Positions 1-7,951 of a stretch of DNA of 64,000 nucleotides are shown piece after piece. The notes under the pieces were generated by a model, which made no database searches, was not told the DNA's origin, and worked only from the letters and a program-made list of their open reading frames with translations. A program made the position numbers and the translations under genes. How positions within the stretch are numbered: the first letter of the stretch is position 1; each line of letters begins with the position of its first letter. Origin of the DNA: Pseudomonadota bacterium (lineage in GTDB: Bacteria; Bdellovibrionota; UBA1018); contig JAIXQO010000003.1 in NCBI GenBank assembly GCA_027485695.1, positions 992,932 to 1,056,931 of the forward strand, given 5' to 3'.

Positions 1-873
1 TTCCCCGGACTGCAAGATCCCGATACTCAGCTCCCCATCCGGGGTTGTTATGATGGAATGTTCAACCGATTGGAGAATGCGCGAGACGGCCAAGACGGCT
101 CCGAGTGTCCGTCGGGCAAGGCGCCGATTTTCGTCGATGTTGTGGTCACTACTCATTGCGGTGCCGCGGATCAGTCTCGCTGTTCAACGGGAGGGTATCT
201 CCGCGTATCACACATCATGGAAGTTCAAGGAGACCCGCAAAATCCGGGTGTCCTGGGAAAACTCGCCATCGAATTGCCGCAGACCCCTTGGATTATCTCG
301 GCTTCCGGAGTGATGGATCGTTTACGCGTCACCTGTGAGGGACTGCCGGGCCATGTGTTTGACCCGAACCTCCGAACTTGCGTTCAAAAGCCGGAGTCAC
401 TTTGTGCAGAACTGAGTCTCGTCTGGAAAAATGGGCGTTGTCAGCCTCCGTCCCTGCGCTGCGCGAGCTGCTTGGCGGACGAGATGAATTACTGTCGCGG
501 CTATGTCTATATTCCGAACGGAGGAAATTGTTTTTGCGAAGGTAAAAATACGACTTTGAGCTCGTGCAAATTTCAGTTGCCGACCGTTCAAGCGCAACCT
601 GCAAGAGGACTGACTTACAACCGATTGATTTGTCCGCCTCGACCGGCAGACGCCATGGGCGGCGGTGGCGCGCCAACCAAAGACAATCAGTACAACTGCC
701 AGCCTTACGTTTTTCCGAGCGGGCGAGAGAGTGATTGTCATTCGCCGAATTGGTTCAATCCATGGACGGGAAAATGTGACTCTCCGGATGACCTCAAGCT
801 CAGAGAGATCATCGATTCCACCACTGAAAACGAAGAAAACAGTGCTTCGAAAACGGGAGCAGCCGGCGGATAG
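1..873 (+). CDS. Cys-rich secreted-type protein, 3' part (module family member P1)
   Basis: The frame is open from base 1 to a TAG at 871-873, so the N-terminus and signal peptide lie outside the window. The visible 290 residues contain the same ordered landmarks as the three large proteins at 4.8-12.8 kb: GCYDGMF, a Cys followed by a Pro/Val-rich strand, a THC and a C..GG.L.V segment. These are followed by a C-terminal Cys cluster (VWKNGRC, a CASC pair, CRGYVYI, and CFCEGKNTT). The last 90 residues are low in hydrophobics and hold further Cys residues (NCQPY, SDCHSP, GKCDSP). Many disulfides and an extracytoplasmic location are inferred. Unlike its relatives it carries no large domain after the module, only this short Cys-containing tail. 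The biochemical function is unknown. It is on the opposite strand from the other three members. Confidence 0.75.
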   Translation, partial: FPGLQDPDTQLPIRGCYDGMFNRLENARDGQDGSECPSGKAPIFVDVVVTTHCGAADQSRCSTGGYLRVSHIMEVQGDPQNPGVLGKLAIELPQTPWIISASGVMDRLRVTCEGLPGHVFDPNLRTCVQKPESLCAELSLVWKNGRCQPPSLRCASCLADEMNYCRGYVYIPNGGNCFCEGKNTTLSSCKFQLPTVQAQPARGLTYNRLICPPRPADAMGGGGAPTKDNQYNCQPYVFPSGRESDCHSPNWFNPWTGKCDSPDDLKLREIIDSTTENEENSASKTGAAGG

Positions 874-1085
874 CTGCGCAATTCGAGAGGCGACCCTTCG
901 AGGTGTTTCAATTTTTGGGCTGTGCGAAAAGATTGGAAACGAAACCCTTTTGTCTAACTTGTTTACACTTAGCTGGTAATTGGCCGCAATGATTGGGTTG
1001 TTTCGACTTTTCCGCGTTTTTAACGTGTTTCCAACAGTTTCTTTTCTTCATTGAGATTATTACACGACATAAGTATAAATTGCGC

Positions 1086-1901
1086 ATGATGAGCGAATAC
1101 GCCTCGCATGCCGCGATCGATGAAAACGCGAACTCCACTTCGAACGTACTCTCGAGTATTTTCGAGCGGAAACGCAAAAAAAACCGCAGCTACAGCCTTC
1201 GCGCCTTTGCGCGAGATCTGAAGCTCTCTCCCGGTGCCATCAGTCAGATTCTTTCGGGGCGCCGACGCCTCACTTTTCGCACGGCTTCGCAAATTCTTCG
1301 CCGAAGCAATCTGGACACTGAGTCCCGTTCTGAAATTCAATCGTACTTCTTGGGTAATGCCGGCTCTGTCATCGCACCGGGCATCATTGATATTGAGCAG
1401 GACGATGGCCTCAATTATGACATTTCTCCCGATGTGTTTTCGGTGATCGCCGATTGGTACCACTACGCGATTCTGGAAATGGCGGCGATGGAAGGTTGCG
1501 AAGATGATCCGAAACAACTCGGTCAACGCATCGGAGTGTCTTCGGACCGAATCAAGCGGGCGATTGATCGTTTAGTGTCCTTGGGGCTACTTAAGAAGAA
1601 AGACGGCTATCTCCTCAAGACGCGCAAAAAAGTCTCTACATTTGTTTCTTATGGAGCGACCACTTCGAACCCATTAAAAGAGCGTCAGAAGCAAATTCTC
1701 GCGCTATCGAAGCGCTCCCTGATGAGGGACCCGATCGAAAAACGCGTTCACGCTGCATATACGCTTTCAATCAGTGAGGCACAAATCCCTGCACTACGCG
1801 CGAGAATTTCAGAAATTTTTGATGAATTCGTTCAGATCGGTTGCGGTGAGAACGAAAAAATTTACGAAGCGATGATTAACCTGATTCCGTTGGAGAAATA
1901 A
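1086..1901 (+). CDS. TIGR02147-type HTH regulatory protein
   Basis: About 270 residues. The N-terminal part has the family signature: a basic stretch ERKRKKNRSYSLRAFARDL, then LSPGAISQILSGRRRLTF, which reads as an XRE-like helix-turn-helix. The C-terminal two thirds, with SVIADWYHYAILEMAAM and a winged-helix-like segment (LGQRIGVSSDRIKRAIDRL), match the TIGR02147 family known mainly from Bdellovibrio and Fibrobacter. I start it at the ATG at 1086 (or the ATG at 1089) because the family begins shortly before the basic stretch; an upstream TTG at 993 would add an unlikely extension. No strong Shine-Dalgarno is visible. The stop codon lies one base before the next ATG, so it is co-transcribed and probably translationally coupled with the secreted protein at 1903. 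Regulatory targets are unknown. Confidence 0.85.
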   Translation: MMSEYASHAAIDENANSTSNVLSSIFERKRKKNRSYSLRAFARDLKLSPGAISQILSGRRRLTFRTASQILRRSNLDTESRSEIQSYFLGNAGSVIAPGIIDIEQDDGLNYDISPDVFSVIADWYHYAILEMAAMEGCEDDPKQLGQRIGVSSDRIKRAIDRLVSLGLLKKKDGYLLKTRKKVSTFVSYGATTSNPLKERQKQILALSKRSLMRDPIEKRVHAAYTLSISEAQIPALRARISEIFDEFVQIGCGENEKIYEAMINLIPLEK

Positions 1902-1902
1902 T

Positions 1903-2586
1903 ATGATGTCAAACAAACTCATGAGTGCAGTGATTGGATCGGTCTTTTTGCTTGCGACGGTTTCATTCGCCGGAAGTGGCGGAAGTGGCTCTCACGGCGG
2001 ATGGGGCGTCGTAGTCAAGCCGACCAGTGAAACGTACTTTTTGGACGATTTCGCGGCGCATGACAGTTTGGGTACATTGTATTTCTCTACCACGAACTAC
2101 AAGACGATCGAACTAGCCTTACAGGGTTTTCAAAATCGCGTTGAAATGATCGGGCTCAACTCTGATGAATCCAGCCGTTTGATTCAGAAGCTTCGCGAAA
2201 TGATCAAGAAAATCGAGATTGCACCGGAGATGCAAGCCGTCACCAAAAAAAGCATCCGGTCGGACTACGTTCCGTTCACGATTCAGGGTGTGTTCACTCA
2301 CCGAGCATCGAATAGTAACTATTCACTCTCGCCGATCATCGCGTTCTGGGACGAACAAAACGGCCTAGTAGAAAAAAATACCTATCAGTGGAAAAAAATC
2401 CGCCCATACGGCCGTGTTTCTGCCGCATTCCATGAGTGGTACAGCACGATCGGTCGCAAATCCCGAGTTCAAAGTCCGCACCAGACCATCGATGCGCGAG
2501 AATCATGGATCGTGATCAACAACTTGCTGCTTTCTTATAATCGAGACAAAGTGGCGGAAGCTATCCGTCTCCGCTTGAGCGAATAG
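1903..2586 (+). CDS. Secreted protein of unknown function, partner of the TIGR02147 regulator
   Basis: The 227-residue product begins with a clear signal peptide (MMSNKLMSAVIGSVFLLATV, cleavage near SFAG) followed by a Gly/Ser-rich GSGGSGSHGGWG segment. I recognise no catalytic motif. The middle has an amphipathic region (SSRLIQKLREMIKKIEI) and the C-terminal part is rich in aromatic residues. GGAGA seven bases before the ATG gives a good ribosome binding site inside the end of the upstream gene. Pairing of a TIGR02147 regulator with a small exported protein suggests the protein is controlled by, or signals to, that regulator; this is inference only. Confidence 0.8.
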   Translation: MMSNKLMSAVIGSVFLLATVSFAGSGGSGSHGGWGVVVKPTSETYFLDDFAAHDSLGTLYFSTTNYKTIELALQGFQNRVEMIGLNSDESSRLIQKLREMIKKIEIAPEMQAVTKKSIRSDYVPFTIQGVFTHRASNSNYSLSPIIAFWDEQNGLVEKNTYQWKKIRPYGRVSAAFHEWYSTIGRKSRVQSPHQTIDARESWIVINNLLLSYNRDKVAEAIRLRLSE

Positions 2587-2597
2587 TTTTCTTCGCA

Positions 2598-3434
2598 TCA
2601 TCCAGGAAGCTGCCCGAATGCGAGATAGAGATCCAGGTAGATGATCTCCTGGTTTAGATCCGCATTTGAGTCTTCCGAAGATCGAACGATATCGAAGAGG
2701 AGTTGGCAGTACCTCTTGATGATCTCTCGGGATTGCTTCGTGCACCGACGGATTTGTAGTTTTGAGAATTCGGTATCGAAATTAAATTGCACGGGAACTA
2801 GCCGTTCCCAGGTGAGCATCTGGTCATAAGCCGATTTGAGTTCCGGCGTGTCTGCGGCCGGAAATCTCAAGTCATTCACGACGGAGCGATAGTTTGCCTC
2901 GGAGTCTTGGTAGACCACGCGCGCCTCAACGAGGTCTCCCATGATCTGTTCCCATGGGTCTTCGGGGAACAGGCGCTCAATCTCCTCGGCTTTCAGGGGA
3001 ATACGCGCGGTTTGAAAAAGCACGTACATCAAATAGTGTGTTTTGGATTTCGCGATGATTAGAAATTGCTGTGAAGAAAGCGTGATCGCCTTGGATAGGC
3101 GAGACTGCTCGAGTTTTTTTGGAGCAGGTAGTTTAGGCGATTCCGGCGCGGGGAATGATTTTTTCACACTGTTGGTGAACAACTGTTGGCGCTCGGGAAA
3201 TAGCGTCTCGCAATAGGCGAGCACAAATGAGTCCTGACGGTCTTTGGGGAGTAGCCCTGCAATGCGGCTGACGATGGCGGCCGAGGGTATTTGTTTCCCG
3301 CCCTCGATTTTCATGAAGTAAGTGTAGTTAAAATTCAATGCACCAACGGTGAGTAGGTGGTCGAAGAACGCTTTCGCGCTCGTGAACCCTAGCTCTTCGC
3401 GAGTTTTTTTTAGGTGTGTCGCGAATGCATTCAA
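2598..3434 (-). CDS. HTH regulator related to the TIGR02147 group
   Basis: The 278-residue protein starts with an XRE-like segment (HLKKTREELGFTSAKAFFDH, then YTYFMKIEGGKQIPS) that resembles a helix-turn-helix. Its C-terminal half (LTWERLVPVQFNFD, then SREIIKRYCQLLFDIVRSS) resembles the C-terminal region of TIGR02147 proteins. No ATG exists in frame near the start; TTG at 3434 is used here because AGGAG lies about 11 bases upstream and the next internal Met is late. It is convergent with the secreted gene ending at 2586 (11 bases apart) and divergent from the heptapeptide-repeat gene at 3555. A 7-1-7 inverted repeat in the shared promoter region could be its operator. Family assignment is probable, not certain. 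Confidence 0.7.
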   Translation of the reverse strand: MNAFATHLKKTREELGFTSAKAFFDHLLTVGALNFNYTYFMKIEGGKQIPSAAIVSRIAGLLPKDRQDSFVLAYCETLFPERQQLFTNSVKKSFPAPESPKLPAPKKLEQSRLSKAITLSSQQFLIIAKSKTHYLMYVLFQTARIPLKAEEIERLFPEDPWEQIMGDLVEARVVYQDSEANYRSVVNDLRFPAADTPELKSAYDQMLTWERLVPVQFNFDTEFSKLQIRRCTKQSREIIKRYCQLLFDIVRSSEDSNADLNQEIIYLDLYLAFGQLPG

Positions 3435-3444
3435 GCGTGTGGAA

Positions 3445-3459
3445 TCTCCTCTCAGGAGA
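3445..3459 (-). promoter_or_regulatory. Small hairpin covering the Shine-Dalgarno of the TTG-start regulator
   Basis: TCTCCT, a 3-base loop, then AGGAGA form a perfect six-base inverted repeat. Read on the minus strand, the 3' arm contains the AGGAG thought to serve the TTG start at 3434. Pairing would hide the ribosome binding site, so translation of the regulator could be damped. The hairpin is short and could be coincidence. Confidence 0.3.
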
Positions 3460-3470
3460 AGATCGGCTAA

Positions 3471-3485
3471 AAGGATACTATCCTT
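3471..3485. promoter_or_regulatory. Putative operator AAGGATA-C-TATCCTT
   Basis: A perfect 7-1-7 inverted repeat lies in the 120-base divergent region, 37 bases before the regulator start at 3434 and 70 bases before the secreted gene at 3555. Its position suits binding by the adjacent HTH protein. The protein-site pairing is inferred. Confidence 0.45.
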
Positions 3486-3554
3486 AATGAATGCAGTGCG
3501 TTATTAATGAGATCGTCAAAGAACGTCGTAGATGTGAATCGGGAGTGGCGATCG

Positions 3555-4631
3555 ATGCAGAAAATGTGGATGAAGGCAGTCGTCGGAGTTTTTGTACTCA
3601 GCATTTCTTCGGCTCAAGCGACAGAGACCTGTGACGATATTCTTACCAAGATTCAAAGTGAACTGACTCTCTACGTCAGTCGTCGTTCGGCTAGTTTCGA
3701 GGATCCTGCGCGAGGTTCAGTCCAAGATATCTACGAAAAAGTGATTCAGAAACAAGTTTCGAGCGATCCGAGTCTGCTCGATCGTTGTCCGAAACTTCGC
3801 TCACTCCTAGCGATCGTTGAAGCCGGAAAAAAAGTTAAATCAGATGTCGCACGTGCCGGCAACGGCACTGAACGCGGTGGCAACGGCACTGAGCGTGGTG
3901 GCAACGGCACTGAGCGTGGTGGCAACGGCACTGAGCGTGGTGGTAACGGCACTGAACGCGGTGGTAACGGCACTGAACGCGGTGGTAACGGCACTGAGCG
4001 TGGTGGCAACGGCACTGAACGCGGCGGCAACGGCACTGAACGTGGCTTGATGGGCTTTTTCAATCGAGTATTCGGCGGAAAACCTTCGACCAATAAAATG
4101 GAAATCCTCACGATTAGCCGGAGATCCGCACAGATCGATCAGGCGACCGCATTCTTGGGTCTCGCGACAGTTGTACCGGAGCGTGCAACGTACTGGGGTT
4201 TTACCGATCGCGAAGCGTTTGGATTTGAATTCGATGAGCGAGTAAAAACCCTTTCGCTCGGTGAAATCCAAGGGCGAGAAATTTTCGAAGAGATGTTCGA
4301 TAGAAACGAAATCGCTCTGATCTCCGTTAAATTGAAAGTACGATCCTCAGCGGTAGACGGTTCATGCCCAGTAGGCTATTTCGACGCCCTCGAATCAGAA
4401 CTTCGGGACCTAAATCGGGGCCTCAGTGCTGGGTTTGACATTGCCTCTCGTTCACAGGCCGTCGTAGGAGCCTCGCAATATATGAATTCCGTTTTGGAAG
4501 CGCTCCGTGAATCGGAGAGTCGGATCTTAGAAATCCGCCAGAAAAGTTGTCCAAGTTCGATCATCGTTGGCGTTCGATTTGAAAGTGCTGCCAACCCAGC
4601 ACGATCCGAAAGCCACGTCGAGAGGGAGTAG
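3555..4631 (+). CDS. Secreted protein with nine tandem GNGTERG heptapeptides
   Basis: I place the start at the ATG at 3555 (MQKMWMKAVVGVFVLSISSA) because GGGAGTGG lies about seven bases upstream and a signal peptide then begins at once; an ATG at 3507 would add a non-hydrophobic extension. Mature residues 22-100 contain a helical region with several Cys. Residues 102-164 are nine perfect copies of GNGTERG. A domain of about 195 residues follows with a Cys in CPVGYFDAL and another in QKSCPSS. No known catalytic motif was recognised. Each repeat has an N-G-T sequon but lacks the acidic -2 residue preferred by bacterial PglB. It is divergent from an HTH regulator and may be its target. Possible roles are a flexible spacer, a structural repeat or a precursor of small peptides. 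Confidence 0.75.
   Translation: MQKMWMKAVVGVFVLSISSAQATETCDDILTKIQSELTLYVSRRSASFEDPARGSVQDIYEKVIQKQVSSDPSLLDRCPKLRSLLAIVEAGKKVKSDVARAGNGTERGGNGTERGGNGTERGGNGTERGGNGTERGGNGTERGGNGTERGGNGTERGGNGTERGLMGFFNRVFGGKPSTNKMEILTISRRSAQIDQATAFLGLATVVPERATYWGFTDREAFGFEFDERVKTLSLGEIQGREIFEEMFDRNEIALISVKLKVRSSAVDGSCPVGYFDALESELRDLNRGLSAGFDIASRSQAVVGASQYMNSVLEALRESESRILEIRQKSCPSSIIVGVRFESAANPARSESHVERE
3858..4046 (+). repeat. 21-bp tandem repeat, nine units, in frame
   Basis: Nine consecutive 21-base units each encode GNGTERG. Units differ only at synonymous positions: GGC/GGT for the first and last Gly, GAA/GAG for Glu and CGC/CGT for Arg. Units 2-4 are identical to each other, and so are 5 and 6, which suggests recent duplication of neighbouring units. 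Because the period is a multiple of three, copy number can change without a frameshift. The protein sequence is perfectly conserved despite DNA differences. Confidence 0.95.
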
Positions 4632-4753
4632 CGACTGATCGCTAGCAGTTACTTCCTGTTTCCGACGCTGAGATTTTGATCCAGGTATTTGCCCAAGTAC
4701 TTGGAGCGGAGTCGATCAGAGGCGGCGGAGCAAACTATGCCCATACCGAAAGA

Positions 4754-4788
4754 GAAACGCCGCAGGACCATGAATCCTGCGGCGTTTC
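4754..4788 (-). terminator. Strong hairpin terminator between convergent genes
   Basis: GAAACGCCGCAGGA (4754-4767) pairs perfectly with TCCTGCGGCGTTTC (4775-4788) over 14 bp around a seven-base loop. It sits 122 bases after the heptapeptide-repeat gene and 39 bases after the stop of the minus-strand LamG protein. The minus-strand side continues with a T-rich TCTCTTTC, so it best fits the minus gene, but it may work in both directions. Confidence 0.8.
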
Positions 4789-4826
4789 CTATTTTAAACT
4801 CAGGTCCAGGTTTGGTCGCTCAACCC

Positions 4827-7793
4827 CTAAGGACAGCTTGGTTTCCAGAGCAGCTGGGTAGACATGCCGCCTTCGGTCGGACTGATCTTCACGCCGTTAC
4901 AGGTGACCGTCTGGTTCGGATTCACGCAAGTGGGGCCGCATTTGATCCCTTCGCCGGCCGACATGAATATTACCGAAACTGCGCTGTTATCGAACGCGTC
5001 CTTGTTGGTGTAGCTCAGGTTATAAGCGGTTCCTGCGTCTGTGCATTCGATTTTCGCGAATTTCTTGCTCGAGTTCGTCGAGTAGGTATTCGCAGGGATC
5101 AGAGGGTCAGTCGCAGTCATATCGTAGTTGTAGATATAACAGTCCTTGTCGCTCGAGGTTGGGGCGGCTGGTGGTGCTACACTCTGCTTGGCGACCGTTC
5201 CGGCGACAAGCAGGTTGTTCTGCGAGAAACCGTCACGTCCCAGTAGGGCGATGTTATTGAAGGTCTGCGTACCGCCTCCGGCCGTGAGACCCGTTTTTCT
5301 CCAGTAGAGTCGATCACTCGCGATCACGTACGCCTCAGCCTCACAGTTCGCTGGAGTCGGGGCTGGTGTAGCCGCTGGAGCTGGCGAGGTATTGGTCATC
5401 GTGACGTTGAGTGCCACAGAGCCACGGCCACCGGAGTTGATGCCAATTTCGCCATATTGTTCGGACGCCGTCTCGAAATCTTTGTAGAGCGTCGAGCTGA
5501 AATTGTTCGAGTAAGGCGTATTTCCTGCGTCTCCGTAGTTTTTTGTACCGTCAAACGTGTTGGAGGAGAATGTAGCGTTTGTTACTGGGTCGCCGTCGGT
5601 GGTTATGGAGGATAGACTAAATTGAGCGTTTGAGATCCGGCAAGTGGACCCCGCATCGAATGCCGCTCCAGGAGCGAAAAAGATCCTTGCTGATCCTCTT
5701 GGCACGTCTGGGATCGAGGCCGTACTCACATGAACGATGAGGACTCGATCCAAACCGCTCAATGTGACGTCATCGAAATCCACTGTTTGTTCAGTCGTAC
5801 TGTTCACGGCCGCGAAGGCTTTTTGCTTCGAGTAACCGTTGTTGTAGATGCGGATATAGCCCGAAGAAACTGATCCCGCGATTGAGCGGACTTTTACCTG
5901 CAGCTTCACCGCGTTTGGCTGAGGAATCTGCCAGGTCGAAGTTCCGTCCGAGTGTTTGATGCTCGTGGTTAACTGTCCACTGAGGCCAGTAAGCGTGTAG
6001 GTGTAGCGAGCCTTGGTGGAGAGGTCGACTTGGAACTGCTGTCCAGCGGCACGAGGTAACTCGTTCGCGATGACCACAGCCAGATCTCGAGAGCCGCTAT
6101 CGGTCGGAACGTTGTCACAGAATCCGGCTTTGGACTTGTTATAGATGTCGAGGATGTCGGTGCCCGAAACCTCGGATTTGAACACCATGAGTTCCCTCAT
6201 CCGACCGACGAAAAACTTGGAAAGTGAGCCGTTTTCCCAAACCTGTTGGAGCCCGAGAGCGGTGTTGTTGCCAGTATCTTGACCCCCGTAGGAAAGAACC
6301 GAGCTCGGTGTATTGAGCACGTTTCCGCCAGAGGGCTCTTCTTTAACTTTGACCCCGTTGATGTAGATTTTGGCGGATGTTCCGCTCCAGGTGATCGCCC
6401 AATGCCACCATCCGGCCGACGGTATTTTACCCCAGGTTGTATCGCTCGTAGCGGTCACTCCGCCGAATTTGTTAGATGCGCTATCCCAGTTATATACGGT
6501 TAAGGAGTTGCATGCAGCGTTGTTGCCGTTTACTCCCGTTTCCATAGCCCAGGTGCTACCATTCCAGTCTTTGCCGTGCTTAAAGATCATGCCGTTCCGC
6601 TTGAGTCCGCGGTAGTTCGAGCATGCCGTCGGTAGATCGGTCGCAGTAACCCATCCAGTGCGGTCTTCTGTGTATGCCCAACCCATGAGTGTTCGCGAGG
6701 CGTTGCCGGTTGGCATCGCAAGTGCGGTGCCGTCGTATTTTGTTCCAAGATTATTGCCCACCCAAGCGAACGAACGACCATCGAAAATCGCTGCGTTGCC
6801 GAAGAGCGGGTCGCTGTTCGCCCAGCGAATCGGGCGGAGCGGGGTGTTGTTGAACTTGGTGAACTGGAGTTGAGTGCCACCAGCTCCGTCGCTCAAGGCA
6901 CCGTCGCGGAGCGGGTTCCCACCGATCTCACTGTTCAGGTTACCATTCAACCGCCAGTAGCCGACGAGATCGGAGCGCCCGATATTCACTGGCAGCGAAG
7001 TTGCTTTTCCCGAGCAGTCGTCGCAGCGTGCGCCGTTCGAGTCAAAAGTTGTCGAGGTGCCTTTGCAAATACAGTTCTGAGCCGAGTTGGTGATCGTATA
7101 GCCGGCACAAACTTGTTCAGTGACGTCCGTGGTGCAATACTGAGCTGCACAGAGGGGATCGCACTTGTTGTTGACCGGGTCATAGCGCATGCCGAGGAGC
7201 TGACATTGAACTTCGACGGAGATCTCGCATTTCTGCGTCGTCGTGTTGAATGCGTAGCCGTTTCCATAAAGCGCGGTACAGAACTCTTTGGAGGCGTTGT
7301 CCGCCGCCGATGCCTTGAGGGCGATCGGCTGAAGTGTGTTGTTGGACAAGTTCATTTTAACTGCGCCAACCGGAGAATCGTTTTTGACCGAAGGATTCAC
7401 GACCACCTGAGCGCCGTTTAAGCACGTCGGACGGTCGCCGGAACAGGAGGTGTGGTAGTAGAGCTCAACGCGGATGGGCGCGTCTTTATTGAGAAGCCCC
7501 GCGGTTACAGTCGAATCTTTTGTACACGTCTGATCGGTAGAGAGGTTGTACTTGCGAACGAATTTATCGTTGTAACAACCTTCGATAGGAATCTTGGAAC
7601 CAGCGTCAACGAGCGGGTATTTACCCATGCGGTTAGCGACGCACGGAGCGGTAGGTGTGGGGTTGAGGCAGTTCTTGACGTCTGTGGGTAGCCCGCAGTC
7701 TTTCATCAGTGGGTAAGGACAAGGCGTCGCCCCCCATGCAATGTTGCTCAAGAGCCCGAGTACTACAAACGTTCCGTTGATCGTGGCTTTCAT
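4827..7793 (-). CDS. Large secreted Cys-rich module protein with LamG-like domain (P2)
   Basis: The start chosen is the ATG at 7793, which begins the signal peptide MKATINGTFVVLGLLSNIA; an ATG at 7823 would add ten polar residues. About 988 residues. Order: signal peptide; Cys-rich N-terminal module (about residues 25-270) with IEGCYNDKF, PIRVELYYHTSC, CLNGAQVVV, LGMRYDPVNNKC, and CICKGTSTT; a LamG/concanavalin-like domain (about 275-550) starting GYWRLNGNLNS with YINGVKVKEE and FFVGRMRELMVF; a beta-rich region with DDVTLSGLDRVLIVHV; a Pro/Ala/Thr linker; and a C-terminal Cys domain (CYIYNYDM, IKCGPTCV). LamG folds usually bind carbohydrate or protein. A surface adhesin or cell-envelope role is inferred. 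It is followed by a strong terminator. Confidence 0.8.
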   Translation of the reverse strand: MKATINGTFVVLGLLSNIAWGATPCPYPLMKDCGLPTDVKNCLNPTPTAPCVANRMGKYPLVDAGSKIPIEGCYNDKFVRKYNLSTDQTCTKDSTVTAGLLNKDAPIRVELYYHTSCSGDRPTCLNGAQVVVNPSVKNDSPVGAVKMNLSNNTLQPIALKASAADNASKEFCTALYGNGYAFNTTTQKCEISVEVQCQLLGMRYDPVNNKCDPLCAAQYCTTDVTEQVCAGYTITNSAQNCICKGTSTTFDSNGARCDDCSGKATSLPVNIGRSDLVGYWRLNGNLNSEIGGNPLRDGALSDGAGGTQLQFTKFNNTPLRPIRWANSDPLFGNAAIFDGRSFAWVGNNLGTKYDGTALAMPTGNASRTLMGWAYTEDRTGWVTATDLPTACSNYRGLKRNGMIFKHGKDWNGSTWAMETGVNGNNAACNSLTVYNWDSASNKFGGVTATSDTTWGKIPSAGWWHWAITWSGTSAKIYINGVKVKEEPSGGNVLNTPSSVLSYGGQDTGNNTALGLQQVWENGSLSKFFVGRMRELMVFKSEVSGTDILDIYNKSKAGFCDNVPTDSGSRDLAVVIANELPRAAGQQFQVDLSTKARYTYTLTGLSGQLTTSIKHSDGTSTWQIPQPNAVKLQVKVRSIAGSVSSGYIRIYNNGYSKQKAFAAVNSTTEQTVDFDDVTLSGLDRVLIVHVSTASIPDVPRGSARIFFAPGAAFDAGSTCRISNAQFSLSSITTDGDPVTNATFSSNTFDGTKNYGDAGNTPYSNNFSSTLYKDFETASEQYGEIGINSGGRGSVALNVTMTNTSPAPAATPAPTPANCEAEAYVIASDRLYWRKTGLTAGGGTQTFNNIALLGRDGFSQNNLLVAGTVAKQSVAPPAAPTSSDKDCYIYNYDMTATDPLIPANTYSTNSSKKFAKIECTDAGTAYNLSYTNKDAFDNSAVSVIFMSAGEGIKCGPTCVNPNQTVTCNGVKISPTEGGMSTQLLWKPSCP

Positions 7794-7951
7794 AGTTTTT
7801 TCACCGTTATTCTTATTATCCACTTGATTATGTGATTTCGTAAAGAATATTTTTATTTATTTACACTGTAATAAATCAAAAATGACACATGTGAATATTG
7901 TCGTACCGCTTCTCCGGTGCAGTCAATTGATGCAAAGTTCGGCGAAATTTC

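Noticed and set aside
993-1085. N-terminal extension of the TIGR02147 regulator from a TTG at 993
   Set aside because: The family starts near the basic segment; the extension is hydrophobic and not like related proteins.
3746-4271. Long frames on both strands across the heptapeptide repeat (for example Ala/Val/Thr-rich or Pro/Arg-rich repeats)
   Set aside because: They arise because a 21-base repeat without stops stays open in several frames; only the plus frame from 3555 has a signal peptide, ribosome binding site and non-repetitive domains.
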